From: Dryas octopetala
Lineage: Eukaryota; Streptophyta; Magnoliopsida; Rosales; Rosaceae
Direction of reading: 5' to 3'
Length of the DNA: 64,000 nucleotides
Assembly: GCA_963921425.1 (NCBI GenBank)
Contig: OY992840.1
Coordinates: forward strand, 15,106,621-15,170,620
Shown here: piece by piece, positions 35,093 through 49,000 of the stretch
Position numbering within the stretch: position 1 is the first letter of the stretch
How the letters are laid out: every line of letters starts with the position of its first letter
Notes under the pieces: generated by a model
Databases searched by the model: none
What the model saw: only the letters and a program-made list of their open reading frames with translations
Told to the model about the DNA's origin: nothing
Made by a program: the position numbers and the translations under genes

Positions 35093-38000
35093 TCAAGAAG
35101 CTGCAGCCTGGGTCAGAGAGCCATCCGAAGCCAATGATCCAAAGGAGGGTAGGAGCCACCCCTTCTCCTGTGCGTGCTCCACGTAGAAGCGGAATTTCTC
35201 CCTCGCATTTGGAATGTCAAGAGCCAAATCATCTAGCCCGTCCTTGATCCGGGTGAAGCCCTTGGTCATCTGGTTGATTGTGATCAGCCCTTCGCCAAAG
35301 CACTCCTGAAGCAGGTGTAGCATCCTGTCATTCTTCTTCTCCATGGCCATAACCAGTGCCTTCTTCACCACCTCATGGTTAAAGAAAGGCATCCCGAGAT
35401 CACGAATACACTGGCAGGCTTCAGCCACAACACCTCCGCTCTCATACTCCTCTAACAGCTTTGCTATCTTGTCCTTGGCATCCTCCACAGCCCAGCCGGT
35501 CCCACCTCCCCAGCATCTCAGGATCCTCTCACCAGCATGACGAGCAGAGATGAGTGATTGAGCCATTCGCACAGTTTCACTCCCACTGCAATTTGGTGGT
35601 AACTTGCTGCCAATTTCTTCCAAATTCAGCGGAGCTAAGACATCATCAATCACAGCCCTGGCCAGAAAAAGGGCAAGCTCATTTGAAGCATCCAGTATGT
35701 CCAGTTCTGTATCCTCTGCAGATTCCAGAAGCAAGACAAAACCATTAACTATGTCCTCGGTTGAGAAGATCTCAATATGAAGGGCAGAAAGCAGAACAGA
35801 TGCCATTTCCTTTTCACGGTTCTTGCGATCCATTGCAAGGGTGATCAGCTTCTTCAAGAACATTGCATTAAATTCGGGTACCCCAAGATCTTCAAGGCTC
35901 CGGATAAGCTCAGGAATGTCATCAGATAGAAAATATTCATGAATTATGGACACAATCTCTTGCTTGTACCGCTTCACCTTTCCATCTTCATCTTGTACCT
36001 CACCATCTTCACCAGAGGATTCTATAAATGAAGCATCAAGCCAGCCTTCGGATATTGCCTTGGGGACCAGCGACTCGAACAAGGTTTTTGCTGATGGAAT
36101 GTCAAGAGCAAGGTCATCAAGGCTCTCTGCCAATCGAGAAAACCCCTTTACCATTTGACTGGAACTAATCAGGCCTTCTTCAGCTGCTTCCTTTAGTAGC
36201 TTCATTATTAGTGGTTCTGCAGTTTGAATCTCCATGGCAAGAATCAAAGCCCTCTTCACAACCTCATGATGAAAGAATGGAACTCCCAACTCCCTTATGC
36301 ACCTACAGGCCTCAAAAGTGTCTCCATTTTCCACGTATTCCCTCAACAGACCAGCAATTTTTTTCTTCATCTCTTCAACAGTTATGTGCGTGCTACCACC
36401 CCACCTCCTTTCCACAAGTTCTGCATGGTGTGGAGCTGAAAGATAGCTCTTCTCAGCAGTCTGGATTACCTGAACCCCCTTTGAAGATTCTGGGAGTGCT
36501 TTCTTTGCCCTGGAAAGGAAGGCTGGAGGAAGGATGTCATCGACCACTGCACGAGCAAGGAACAAAGCAAGGATGTCTACTGCATCCAGTATGTCCACTG
36601 CAAGGTCATCAGCAGATTCAAGAAGCATGAAAAATCCATCTCTAATCTGGGAAGGGCTGATGACATCAGCATACAAAGCTGAAAGCAAAACTGAAGCCAT
36701 TTCCTTCTCCTTATCATGCCTGTCCAGGGCCATGGAAACAAGCCGCTTAATGAAGTAAGGAAGATATTCACTCGAGCCAAGTTCTTTGAGGTCAGATGCT
36801 GTCAATGCCACATCACCAGTGCTGAAGTATTCCTCAATGATGGAAACTACAGCTTTCTTGTATTCATCCAAGGGATCCGTGACAGTTGTCCCAACAAGTT
36901 GATATGGTTCCTGTTGAAGCCAAGGGAATCATAAATTTCCAGTTAAACCAGAGGAGGGCAAAGTAACTTAAATATGATAAAAATTATTTTAAACTAACCC
37001 CTCCCAAAAAAAAAAAAAAACACACAAGTCCACAAATGGGTACTCTGCTAGTAGCAAAACTGCTGCCTAAACACAGAATATTCAATCCACCTGATCAGAA
37101 AATGTAAATTGTAAATGCAAGAAATATACTGGGAAAAAAAATACCTCGCCACTGTCATAGTTAGGGTCGTTACGATCAATATGGGATTCCCCGTCAGTGT
37201 CAAGCAGTTTTCCCCATGTTCCCTTACCACCACCTCCCTCTGTTGACATTAAACAAAGAGGAGACATCAATCCCAATAAATAATATAACCTTGAAGACCT
37301 TCTATGTAACCTAGATTCCAAGACAATCAAAAACATCTATTTCTACATGTGAGGGGTCATAAAAATAATATAGAGAAAAAAAAGTGGTTATATCTATAGG
37401 TGAATATAAACCATATAATACACACACATGATTCAGGGAATTCAAGTGAAAATTACTAATGTTTTCGTGTGAGGAACAAGGACAGCTCACTCACCCAGCT
37501 ACTAACATTAACACCTCCGAAGAGGAAAATGATACTTGTAACCAATAAAAAGTTTCAACAATTAGTTACAATTTCTCGTAAATTACTAGAATCATAAACA
37601 ATAACTCCCCCAACCAAGTTAAACTAGAGTACCAATGATTAAATAAAAACAATAATGCTCAATTAATTGAAATAAGAAGTACTAGTATACGTGCACAATG
37701 TTTCTTAAGAGCATCTGGAAGACAATAATATATAAGAGTCACATAGGTAAAGCAGCACAAGGACAAATGTAGTTATAAATAAAACCGTAAACATCATCAC
37801 ATGGAAATCAATCTTCAACCACAAACCACCTAACATCTGAACGGAATCCCAATCTCTGCATATTAGCATAAGCTAGCATAAAACAACATAAGCAAGTGCC
37901 AAATGGACTTACCCTTCTTCACTCGAACAAACTTCCCTGAGTGTGACCGACGAACATGCCTCACAGCTATCCCAGCTGTTGGTGCCTTGCCACCAGCAGG

Positions 38001-38132
38001 GGCTTTTACATGATGTTCAGAAAGAAAAGATGTAGGGGATTTTGGGGATGATGACAAAACCTCCACATTTTGGCTGGCAATTTTTAACGTTTCCCTCTGC
38101 TCTTCCGTCAGAAATCCCTCACTTGAGGCCAT
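35093..38132 (-). CDS. MA3-domain translation regulatory factor (MRF/ECIP1 family)
   Basis: Protein of 710 residues. Coding exons: 38132-37913, 37239-37145, 36910-35093 (phases agree; 2133 bases). Four MA3 domains lie at about residues 121-242, 284-405, 420-541 and 583-704, each with paired alpha-helical repeats and conserved LARA(V)(V/I)DD or LDDLALDIP ends. MA3 domains bind eIF4A; in Arabidopsis, MRF proteins associate with eIF4A and ribosomes and promote translation under energy shortage downstream of TOR. The N-terminus (MASSEGFLT..., RRSHSGKF) and the GTWGKLLDTD block are family hallmarks. A 5' UTR intron is likely at 38,138-38,842 (donor ACAG/GTACTC, acceptor TTTCAG). It resembles Arabidopsis MRF1/MRF3/MRF4; which one cannot be decided here. 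Confidence 0.95.
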
Positions 38133-38137
38133 TTACA

Positions 38138-38842
38138 CTGAAAGATCCTATATAAATATTGGTATTAAGTAATTATTTATAGAATTTAATCTTGAAACGC
38201 AGAAAAAAAAAAATCAAATAGTTCAGCAACTATACAAAATAATTCGGAAAAATATGAAAAGCTAAGAAATGTGTCTAATTCTCTAATGAACCTTTTTTTC
38301 CTTCATATAATATTATCAATAGCGAACACAAAATAACTTCCCATAAGAAATATAAATTATTCTAGTCTCCACTGTTTTCTTCATTAATTAAAAGCTAAAA
38401 AATGTTAAGCTAAACGACGGAAACGCCTATAGGCAAATTTAACCTAAGAAATATTAATCTAATCCAGCAGTAAAAACGGATTAAGTGAGTACTAACCATA
38501 GAGAGGTAAAAGTATTATTAACTACAGTACCGATACAACTATATGCTGTTTGGCTACTGAGAAACTGAAGGACAATCAAGAAATAAACAATCATAAATAC
38601 TGTGCAAATAAGAAAAAAAAAAGAAACAAAACCAAACCACAATGTCGTATCAGTCACAGTGAAGCACAAATAATTAATTTCTTGAGTCCCAAACAATGAG
38701 GAAACCAACGACCAAATGCATCATTTTCTTTTCGTTTCGTTTCCTTTCCCAGCTTTTCTCATCAACCAAACAAACAACTAAAATACTAGAAGAAATATCC
38801 TATAAACACGTCAACAATATTGAGAGAAACAAAACAGAGTAC
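38138..38842 (-). other. Probable 5' UTR intron of the MRF gene
   Basis: Donor GGACAG/GTACTC at 38,842 and acceptor CTTTCAG/TGTAAATGG just before the start codon. The leader exon would run from 38,843 toward about 39,100. Leader introns are common in this family and often raise expression. Confidence 0.55.
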
Positions 38843-39099
38843 CTGTCCGTGTGAAGCCGAAGAGTGCCGAATCCAGAACCCGAACCCGTTTCCTCTGTTC
38901 TTGGCCCGGATCTCGAGCCAAGACAGGAGTAGCAACCGGATAATCCAAATCGGAGCTCCGAAGTCCGCAACACCGACGCGACCGAAACGACGACGATCTA
39001 GTAGATCCAGAAGGAGGTCCGGTCCCGTTTTATCACAAACCCGCGCGGATCCGAATCTGTGAGTGTCTGTGTCTCAATCGGTTAGAGAGAAAGAAAGAG

Positions 39100-40659
39100 A
39101 CTGGAAATGGATGAGAATGAAAGAAAATCGGGAAGAAACGGAGGCTTTTATAGGGAGGCTACGGTTACGGGTACACGTCATCATTGGGGGTTTGGGACCT
39201 TTGGGTATATTAACGATAGGGGCGTCCACGTGGCGTTCGCGCTAAAGCCCACCCCTACTGTTGTGCCCTGTCTTTTGCTTCCACCCGGCTCCGCTACACC
39301 CGGTTTAGGGTTTTGGCTGGGCTGTCATGAGGAATTACTGAACTACCACTAGTTTTGTCCTTTTGTCCTAATATTTTATCCCAGATTTTTATTGATGACT
39401 TTTTATGCTAGCAAATAGCAATGGAATGTTTTTGCATTCATTTAATTTTGTGTTTGTAAATTTTAGAGCATACTTAACCCTTTATTTGAAAAGAGATTAG
39501 ATTTGGAATATAGTTAATTAGGAGTGAATTGAGGATTGAAATGTTTGGGATAATGAAGTGTCTAATGCTCCATTAATGTTGATAGAAGAATTACCATAGT
39601 AGTATATAGTCAATTAAATTTAAGAAACTCAACAAGTCGGTGTGAATAGTTGTCTTAGTTGAGTGACAAAAAAAAAAAAAGTTGTCTTAGTTGCGTTGCT
39701 TGAAATTCCACCAAATTTTTTGACAATCAACCTTATAGTGTTCATGTTTCTAAATGAAGCAACTCGACTTCCATGAACTTCAAGAGTGAAAAAGTGGTAA
39801 ATTCTAAGTTCAAATTCTATCATTTGTAAAGAAAAAAGTATTGAGCTTTTATTGAACTGAATTAAGAACAAGTTTAACGAGCTTAAAGTAGGTAGGAGAG
39901 CATTAGCAAAAAGGTAAACCGGAGCTAATATAGAATAACCATAAAGTTGTTGATGATGAAGAGTGCACGTGGCCAATATTCAGACAAGGAAAGTGGCAGA
40001 GGAGGGAGTTGTTGGCGTATGAGAGCCATGGTTGCTCTGCTACTACGGGGCAGTGTTAGAATTAGAACCGACATGATAGTTTGACAACTTTGATAGGGGA
40101 GATAGGCCTGAACAAAACGCAGCGTATACAGGTATCTCTTAAAACTTTGTTTAAACGGTGCGCTTGGGTTTCGGCAATGGCAGACAGAAATGGGCAACGG
40201 CCCGCCTCACTTTTGGTCTACAATGGTAAAAGCCCAATTTAGTCTCTTCAAAACTTTTTTAAAAACGAAAAATAGAATGTTAAATGTAGCAGATTGATAC
40301 CACATCTCTAATATAAATGAAACTCACATGAGAAAAATATATAAAAAATATAGTACAAAAAAATTTATCCTACCACATAAATTGCGAATAACTAAGAAAC
40401 TCTCAAACCATATTGGCCTTCCTCATAGAACAAAGAGTCAGCAATGGACCAACAAACTGAACTTTTGCAATAATAACACTATGCAAATTACATCATATAT
40501 GAAAGAACAAATGGCAATTACTGGTCATTGATAATACCTTCTAATGTCTCCCTTCACTAACTAGAAAACTGTCTTTTTGTTCTATAAGTTGAGAGTAGCA
40601 AACTGGCATCCACTTCTCCCTAATACAGTTGTGTATAAATTTGATCATTTTTGTATAAA
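39100..40659. other. Intergenic: MRF promoter and UFSP2 3' UTR
   Basis: Between MRF (transcribed leftwards) and the UFSP2 stop. The part at 39,100-39,350 is GC-richer, as expected of a promoter. The UFSP2 3' UTR must lie near 40,350-40,659. I see no further gene or defined repeat. Confidence 0.35.
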
Positions 40660-43600
40660 TCAAACCATGTTAGGCCTCTGTGGAAGCAGAAGATTATAGA
40701 ACTTTTCATGTAAGAAGAAACTCTTTCCCTTGCTATCAACAGCCTTTTTCCACCCACACCATCCACCGTTTACAATTTTCTTGAGTTCATCATTGCCTGT
40801 GTAGTGAGGATCGAGTATTAGAAACGCACAATCTCCACTTGCTTCATTGTAATCAACTCCCAAGAGGGTATATGCAAGAACTCCACCACCTGCATTCATA
40901 TACCAAATCATAAGAGAAGTTCTTTCCTTTATATGGGAAGAAGAGAAGTTTCCATTATTATTATAATCATTATTGTTTCTTTACAATTTGCACGCAATCT
41001 TTAATCAAGAGAAGCATCAAAGTCATGGCAGATAAAAAGAAACGAAAATAAGAGGAATCATATGTCGTCTTGCCAACCAATCATAATAGGAGTTCCTTGA
41101 TTCTCAAAGTGCAAGGCCAGCTCACGACATTTTTCGGGAAGCTCAGCTCCAGATCTGACATTTATGACTTTGCAACTAACCTGTTCAATAACAGAAAGTA
41201 CTCCTGTTAAACTCCAGTGCATTTTATTTGAGAAATATTAGTAAACTTCATTGATCATACTTACACCCAATAATTTGTCCAGAACAAAGCTCAACTCAAT
41301 GGCACCGATCCATTCACGTGACCCAATGAAAGAAGGATCCTTATCACCAATCTCTACAAGTGACTGCTGTATTTCCCTAATATCAATTGGCTTGTTAGAT
41401 CAAATCATATGGCACTGATAATTAGCACCAAAAAAGAGAGAAAGTAAGAAGGAAAAGAGGAAAGATTATATGATGTTAACAGGTCAAACAAAAGGGTTTT
41501 TAATGTTGTGAATTTCCTTTTAGATTCATAATAACTATCTTAATAAAGCAGGGAGTCACAAATTCAATACTGTAATAACTTCAACATACATTAATTATCA
41601 AAACCAATCTTTAAACACAGTGGTCACTAGTCATGACGATTTCAAATATCTAATACCTGAGGTCCAACTATCAAGAAAGAATTCAGAAAGAATTAAATAC
41701 AAAGTATATCATATACTCTAACAAAGTCTACATGGTCATTTCATACCTATGTGATGGAACTTCTACCGACGCATAGTGTTGGAGCCTGAACCATGAAATG
41801 ATGGTTTGCAGAGAACGGTAAGCACAACCCCATCCCTAGCAAGGAAACAAATTAACACTTAGGAGAACTGCAACTGCTAATAATCATTATTATAAACACA
41901 TTTCATTTCTGACAACTCTCCAGGCAATGACTGAGAAGTTGACAAAAACAAAGAAAGCAATTCAACGTTGACATCATGCAGAGAGACGGTCCTCTAGAGA
42001 TACGCAAAAGTTCACAATAGAAAAACTAAACACAAGAATCCCAAAAGTGAGAATCTGAACTTTAATCCCATCAGAAGGCAGCGATGGGCACTCCTAGAGA
42101 AAACTTAATTGACAGCTTTAGTTCAATTCATTACGAAATTGAATCAGGTGACAGCTTAACATGTATTCTCAACAAGATAATGTAGCTACTTGGTATAGGA
42201 GATTGTCCATTACCGAATCATTAAATCCATCTTGTAGATAATGGTAGTATTCATAAGAGCCTTGCACCAGAGACATAGTGCCCCCTGAAACTGCATAAAG
42301 ACATCATGGTTCCAATTAAAATTCCACTAAAAGGAAGCAGGGAAAAAGGATAAACAAAGAACAAGAGCAGCCACCAACCCCCACTGCTTGAAATCCCAAT
42401 GTGTACATCTTTGAGCAAAGTAGTACCTGATATTACCATAAAAATGTGCCAACATAGTTAATACCAAAAAAAAAGGGAAAAAAGTGAAGAAAAAAAAAAA
42501 TCTTTCTGGAGAGGGGATATGGGGACAATAAACGCCTTGCACAGACTACTGGAGTTGCCTAATTAATGAAAAATGTTTACCCTTCCGTGTTGGGTCACTC
42601 CTTATGCCATCCTTCGTTGTAGATAAATCCAGAGCATTAGCAATTCTTAAAAGGGGACGATCGAAAGGTAAACCCAGCCTTAAATGTAAGGATTTCCTAA
42701 CTTCAACTGCAGAAAGCAAACACAAGACTAATAAAAGACTAACCCATGACCAAATTACATGGGATAAATGTATAATCTGAGTTTTAAATTCTCTGCTTAA
42801 AAATCATAGTTTTGACAATAGAAAGAAATAACCTCTCAAAAGCTCAGCAATGAAGCCAAACATCTCAGTAATTAGGTTTGTATACATATTACTTGAAGGG
42901 AAAGCAGAATACCTTAATCTTAGTTAACATAGCTGAACCAAAATTAAACTATTTACATGTATTTAGGATCCTGACAACCATGTAATGCAGACATCCAGTG
43001 AGGTGCCGCTTGAAAATATTCTACCCTTTTCCATTTAAAAGTAGTACTTTTTCAATAAAAAGATTGTGCCCTGAAGGAAGAAAAATTCAACTTTACCACT
43101 GCCTACCTTGCTTCATTTCTGTTTCCCCGTAGTTGAGTTCATAAACAACAGTAATTGGATGCAAAACCCCAGGAGGATTGAAGTGATAGGGATGTAGCTG
43201 CAAACACAATAAACCAAATAGTAACTTGAAGAATTTTCTATTTTTTATTTTTAAAAGGAAGGAAATGGGAACAGTAGTTTATAACCATATTATTACACAA
43301 CAAAAGAGGTTGGGCAATTCTAATGTGTGCACATATGTAGTCCATAATAATATGAATAAATGTGAGAACTAGCACACTGTGAAAGGTAATATATGTGTTA
43401 AAGGTTCACGAACCAACAATTGGCCTTAAACCACATGATATACTTGTGTTTCTGAGTGTTGGGGTTTAAGTAGTAGTCAGATGGGTAGAAACGTCAAGAA
43501 ACAGATATGATATCATACAAGAAATAGTTTGCCTTACCTGAGGATGTTGCGCTAAGAGGTTGGGCAGGACTGTATTTCCCACTAAATTAAACTGATCAAC

Positions 43601-45346
43601 TAACCCTGGGATAATTAACTTTGAAACTGCATACATCAGTGGGAGACCCTTGGCTGCATAGCAGAGCACTTCGAGCTTAAAATCGACAACCAAAATTCTG
43701 GCCTCTTCCAAAGCTGAAACCACATGTTTTAGATTCCATTAAACTAAGTAGAGGTATCATCTCCACTACGAAAGCTTTGAACTCGGAAATAATATAACAT
43801 CATTTAATTAAGATTGACAGCATTACCTGGAAAATATTCTGCCACAGGTGCAGTAGATTTTTGAGATTTATCTGAACTATTAAGCAGAACACTTACTTGG
43901 ATTCTATCTGCATGCTAAGAAAGAAAGCTATTCAAAAATTGAATTCCCATATTCACTCTTATTGCTGAAAGAATATAAAAACAAACTACCCGAATAAAAA
44001 TTTTGAAGATGTCACATAAGCAAATTGCATGTCCCAACAAATCTCTTACACTTTTTTTCTTACCTCAGCAGAATACACCAATGAGCTCTTTTTACTTTCC
44101 AAACAGAAGTGTGAACAAGATAAAAACTTTGTATCAGTCTCTTGGGCACTTTCACCCAAAAGTTTGACATTTGAGAGATCTGTGTCAAAATCCAAATCTG
44201 CACCGCGAAGGATGACAGGTTGAGGTACTTCGGCAGGAGTTTTGCCTAATGTTTCTACCATGTATGCAACCTTTGGGTCTTTGAACTTGGCAACAACTGC
44301 TTCGGTTGCACACCGGAATATCTTTTCTGAATCTGATATAATAGTACATTGAGGCCTCAATATAAACATATACACTTACATGTGTAGTAATTATATAAAT
44401 TCTGTGAATCTACCCTCTACTGCATGCATTTAAGCATTTAACCATCAAAAAAGCCATTGCAGACTGAACTTTTAGATTTATATAAAGGTTACTTCAGCAA
44501 CCACATCATGCACTCATTTTAGTGAGTAAAAGCTCCTGTATTGAACTTCCCACTTCTGCTCTGAACCATCAGTAGCTCATATAGAAGCCAATAAAATCGC
44601 ACAAGCAAGCATAACAAGCTATAAACCATGAACCACCACAATTGCACAATCATATTTCCAAATGCAAATTACGCAATTGTACAAAAATGTACCACCGAAA
44701 CAACTTACCAGACGGCTTGTTTACTGGATAATAGATCGGCAACTTAATCGGAAGCTCACATCGGAGCAGACAACCCCTCTCCCAAACATACTTCTCAGGA
44801 TGATCTTCATACAATACACCAACACCTTCAAAGCTAGTCAAACTCTCGGATTTCGACGCGAAAATCTGAATGTCGCCGCCATTAAAATCTGCAACAGCTC
44901 CAATTAATTTTCGATCATCCGATTTTTCTTTTTCGCCGCAGAGAAGCTTCCGTAAGCTTCTCGCCGCAGCAATCGCCTCGCCGGCATGCTTTTTGGCATT
45001 GGAATTTGCAACAGTTAGTGCTCCGATCACATCAAATCCTTTCAGTAGTAGCGTCCGAAGCTCATCTACTCAGGTTACGGAAACGAATTACAATTTGAGA
45101 TAAACGATGTTCGAGAAACACGATATTATTGAATCTGTTTGTTTGCCATCTCGGAAAATCGGTACCTGATTCTCTGTTGAAGTCGGGAGAGTTGGAACCA
45201 TCGGTGTGGATGCATTTGAGGGTGGAGACGATGGTGAGTGGCGGGAAGAATGGGGAGCCTATCAGCCATTGGAGGCCTGGTTCGTTCTTGTAAAGGACGA
45301 GCTTAGGACACAGAACTCGAACGACGCTTGTATTCTCCTTCTCCAT
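40660..45346 (-). CDS. UFSP2: UFM1-specific protease 2 (peptidase C78)
   Basis: Complete 648-residue cysteine protease that matures the ubiquitin-like modifier UFM1 and removes it from targets, linked to ER stress and ribosome quality control. Thirteen exons: 45346-45166, 45065-44709, 44332-44064, 43914-43827, 43713-43538, 43197-43107, 42706-42581, 42426-42379, 42290-42214, 41835-41747, 41376-41265, 41180-41078, 40889-40660; 1947 bases, all phases consistent. The catalytic Cys is C475 ([11 protein letters not shown]). The Asp-His of the LDPHYTG motif is D599 and H601. Gly-rich MIGGG precedes the catalytic Asp. The length is close to that I recall for Arabidopsis UFSP2 (At3g48380). The N-terminal half is the poorly conserved targeting domain. 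No defects seen. Confidence 0.95.
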
Positions 45347-46075
45347 TCACTGGCTCAGAGCTTTGCCAAGCATTCAAGCAGAGCTGCTCTAATCAGTTTC
45401 AACTTTCAACGCTCATTTTATGGGTTTATGGGCCTAGGATGTGAACTATTAATGGAACTTGGGCCATTGGGCCCAAATGATTGTTTACTTTCTCATCCTT
45501 GGATCTGTACTGCATTTTGACATTTTCCTTCATTTCTTATTTCTTTGACATTATCATTTTTACCCCTTTTTTTTGTCGAATTATTATTTGAACTCTGATG
45601 TTAACGTTATATCATCGATTAACTATTGGTCTATTAATATTACTCTTCGGGAATCAGAATAAGAAAAAATTGGAATCACTTTGCTCCTATTAATTACACT
45701 TCGTGGAAGTGTAGTTTATGAGAGAGAGTCGAAATGAATTTCGAGCACAAAGTGAGATACAGAGTATAATTCAAGGACGCATGCATAACTAAGCCTCTTC
45801 TTTTTACACTAATATTTGAATTCAAAATTGGTTCCTATCAGTTGCTAAAAATCAAAGGAGGCACAGTAATAAAATCACAAAAACCAAAGCTTGCTATATA
45901 GGTTATAATGTTATATGGAATGGAACCCTGAATCTGGGTCCCGAAATCATGTATAATATTAATGGCAATGTCTTGCAATATACATACAAAAACGAGCAAG
46001 GTATGAATTTCTTTGAAGCTCCTCTGCAGCCATCATAAAATACTGTTATTTGTTAGGCACTACTTTGCAGCATGA
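45347..46075. other. Intergenic: UFSP2 promoter and STICHEL-like 3' UTR
   Basis: About 730 bases. The first 100 are likely UFSP2 5' UTR and core promoter. The right part should be STICHEL-like 3' UTR. No repeat found. Confidence 0.4.
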
Positions 46076-49000
46076 CTACTTAGCAGTTGCACAGGGAAGA
46101 ACCCACCCAACTAGGTGTGAATTTTGTCGTTGATGCCTCGACTGCCAAGCCTGCAGGATTTACACACCTGATTTAGTCAGAGCTTCACATAGATGTTAGA
46201 TTTAAAAAGCAAGCTGCTTGCAAGCAATTTATTTTTATAAGCATTCAAGATATGGTCCAAAGCTCTAACAAAAAATCAATTCATAAAATAGGCAGATAAA
46301 CTTAAGTCCTTACTCATAATTTGCATAAGCGCATGCGTATATAATCCACGAATTAGGACACACAAATAGACTATAAAAAAAAAAAAGAAATTTATACCCC
46401 AAGCTTCAAGAAGCAGCATGCCACTCAGGCCATTACAGACTATTATTATTATTTTTGGATACAATAATTATTATTGCTTCTTGGTTTTTGGTTCTATTTC
46501 TTTCATTTCCTCTATCCGTTTTCCAATTCTCAATACTATTTAAGTAACTTCTGAGACATTCCCATACATATTTGGTATAGCTACCTTTCCTAGGGGAAGC
46601 GTGGGGGTTCTCCAACAAAGCACACCCGAATTTTCCTTCAACCTGCAATTGAGACATCAGGAAAGTCAATTGCCTCAGAAAGCACAGGAGAAGTAGCGTT
46701 CTTACTTCTTAATCAAACATGCGCATTGAAGCTTCAACATTATCAATTTCAGGACACATAGGAGAAATAAAGTTCTTAACATGTTATAATGAAACAGTTG
46801 TAAGTTCAAGTCTGTATATATTTACATTGTAGCAAAAAAGAGGATATGGACAATTCATACTGCATGTGCACATCCAAAATGCCAACAAACAGAAAGAAGA
46901 TTACAACACTTACCCATTCTCATCTTTACAGTGGTCAGTGTTGTTATTAGAGCCACTGCAGAAAACATATGAATCATTTCCCAAGAGACATGTTTCAAAA
47001 GATGTCCTGCTTGGGACAGACAATGCAAGCTTGTTCTGTAGTTTGGTGCAACAGGTCATCTGAGAACCATCTGAGGAACGCAACTTCTTTTGAAGCCTCA
47101 TGCTTCGAGGAAAACAGTTTGGTTGATGTTCAGGTTCTTGAAAAGATAAAACCTGGCATTCATGGTTGCATCCCCCTTCCTTCAAAGAATCAACCATTAA
47201 CCCAGGAGCCTTTGGTGTCTCATCTTCAAATGATTTGCGGGATGAGGCAGTCCTTGTGCTGAGTACATTTCCTTCTCTATTTCTCAATGTACTAACCACC
47301 ACCATTCTGTCACAGCAGTTATGTGGCATTTGAGAACCACAATCAGAGGAATGAGGTAAAATAGGTCTCTCACTTATCATAGGCTTTTCAGATGTGTAAT
47401 CAGAATAGTCTGAAACACTTCCACGTTCAGTACATGATTGTAACTTCTGCTGCATTCTGCGGGAACAACTGAACAACCTGAAAGATGGCTTCTTCATTTT
47501 TGCATACTTTGAATCAGAATCAAAAGGTACAAGATTGATCCTGATCTCCACATTACAACCAAATAGAGATTGAAGTGAACTTGCAATGATTTTCCATGAC
47601 TTCTCAGCCTTAGATACATAATCAGGATGGCAGAATTCCAATTCAGCTATTGCAAGACCTAAAATTGACCATTACTCAGTTAATACGCATGAGTGTAAAT
47701 CCCATCTATAATAGAACAGTCTGCATGTATGGAAATTCCTCTAACAAATGCAAAACAGACTATACAGTAGTTGATGCAGATTATCTTGGTTTTTTTTCTG
47801 CCATGATTTTTTTTATATTTTTGTCTTAAGTGGTTTCACCATAATTGCAGGAACGATGACAAATTACTAGATGGATGTACCTTGGTTAACAAACAAAGAA
47901 GACAATTTTCCTTGTTTCTTCAGAAAATTCTTGAGTGAATTGGATTGGCATAAATCTGTAGCTCTCTTCCATATGGATTCCAACTTTCCATCACTATCCT
48001 TCTGCATTCCCAACTTGGCATTGCATGTACAAGTGACACGGTTCTTGAAGCTCTCCCCTGTGGATGAAGTACCACAAAAAAAGTCATCTGCACCCAAACA
48101 GAAACAAACTTTGATATCTAAGTTTCACCAAACTAAACTACTTGAATTTTAAGGGAAAAGAAAAAAGGTATGCATGACTAGAATCAAAATAGAAAATTAT
48201 TCATCACAGTCAGCTAATGTAATTATTCTCACCTCTATCTTGCGTATTTCCCAAACACAACTTTTTCTCATTTGCATTCAAGGAAGAAGACTCCATAGAA
48301 CTTAGCTGCAGCAGAGCTACAGTAAGCCATGTTGTTTGACTCTTGGACACCCTTAATTGCTTCTCAGTTTCAGAGAATATTTTCAATGCATGACTCAATT
48401 TCTGCAAGTCCCCTTCAGCTGTGACACGTAAGATTGCAACAACAGCACCAGAGTATAAGAATTTCATTGTAAGATGACACAGAGGATTAAAGAAATGAAC
48501 TGCAGGCACCATGCATACTTACAGCTATGCCTACTAGAAAACTTTTTTCGGACTTCAGAATCACCTTCCTGGCATTTACCAGCAAGAATGTCCATAATAA
48601 GATTTGCCAGCTGTGATATAAGCTGCATGGGATCAATCCTTGATCTCATCAACTCCCTGGCCCTTATTACTGTATTAGAAGTGTCAGATGACAATGCCAG
48701 ATCTAGCAAATCGAGCAATTCATCATCAGAAACAACTCCAATCTGCAGAAAAATAAAAGGAATAAATACTGGATAACTACAGGTGCGCTATATATAAAAT
48801 AAATTAATGAGTAAATAATAACTCACAAGCTCATATGCCAGGGCCATTGTGATTTTTTTACCAAGCAAACTTAGCTGATCAAGCATCATCTCTGCATCCC
48901 TAAGTGAACCATTTGATTTGGAAGCAATGAAGTCTAAAGCAACCTGATCAAAGTCAAGACCCTCTTCCGCACAGATTTTTCCTAATCTGCTTGCAATATC

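Noticed and set aside
46520-46642. Ending the STICHEL-like protein in exon 6 by reading through the donor at 46,584
   Set aside because: A GT donor there and an acceptor at 46,151 give the conserved LVGWVLPCA end, so a seventh exon is the better model.
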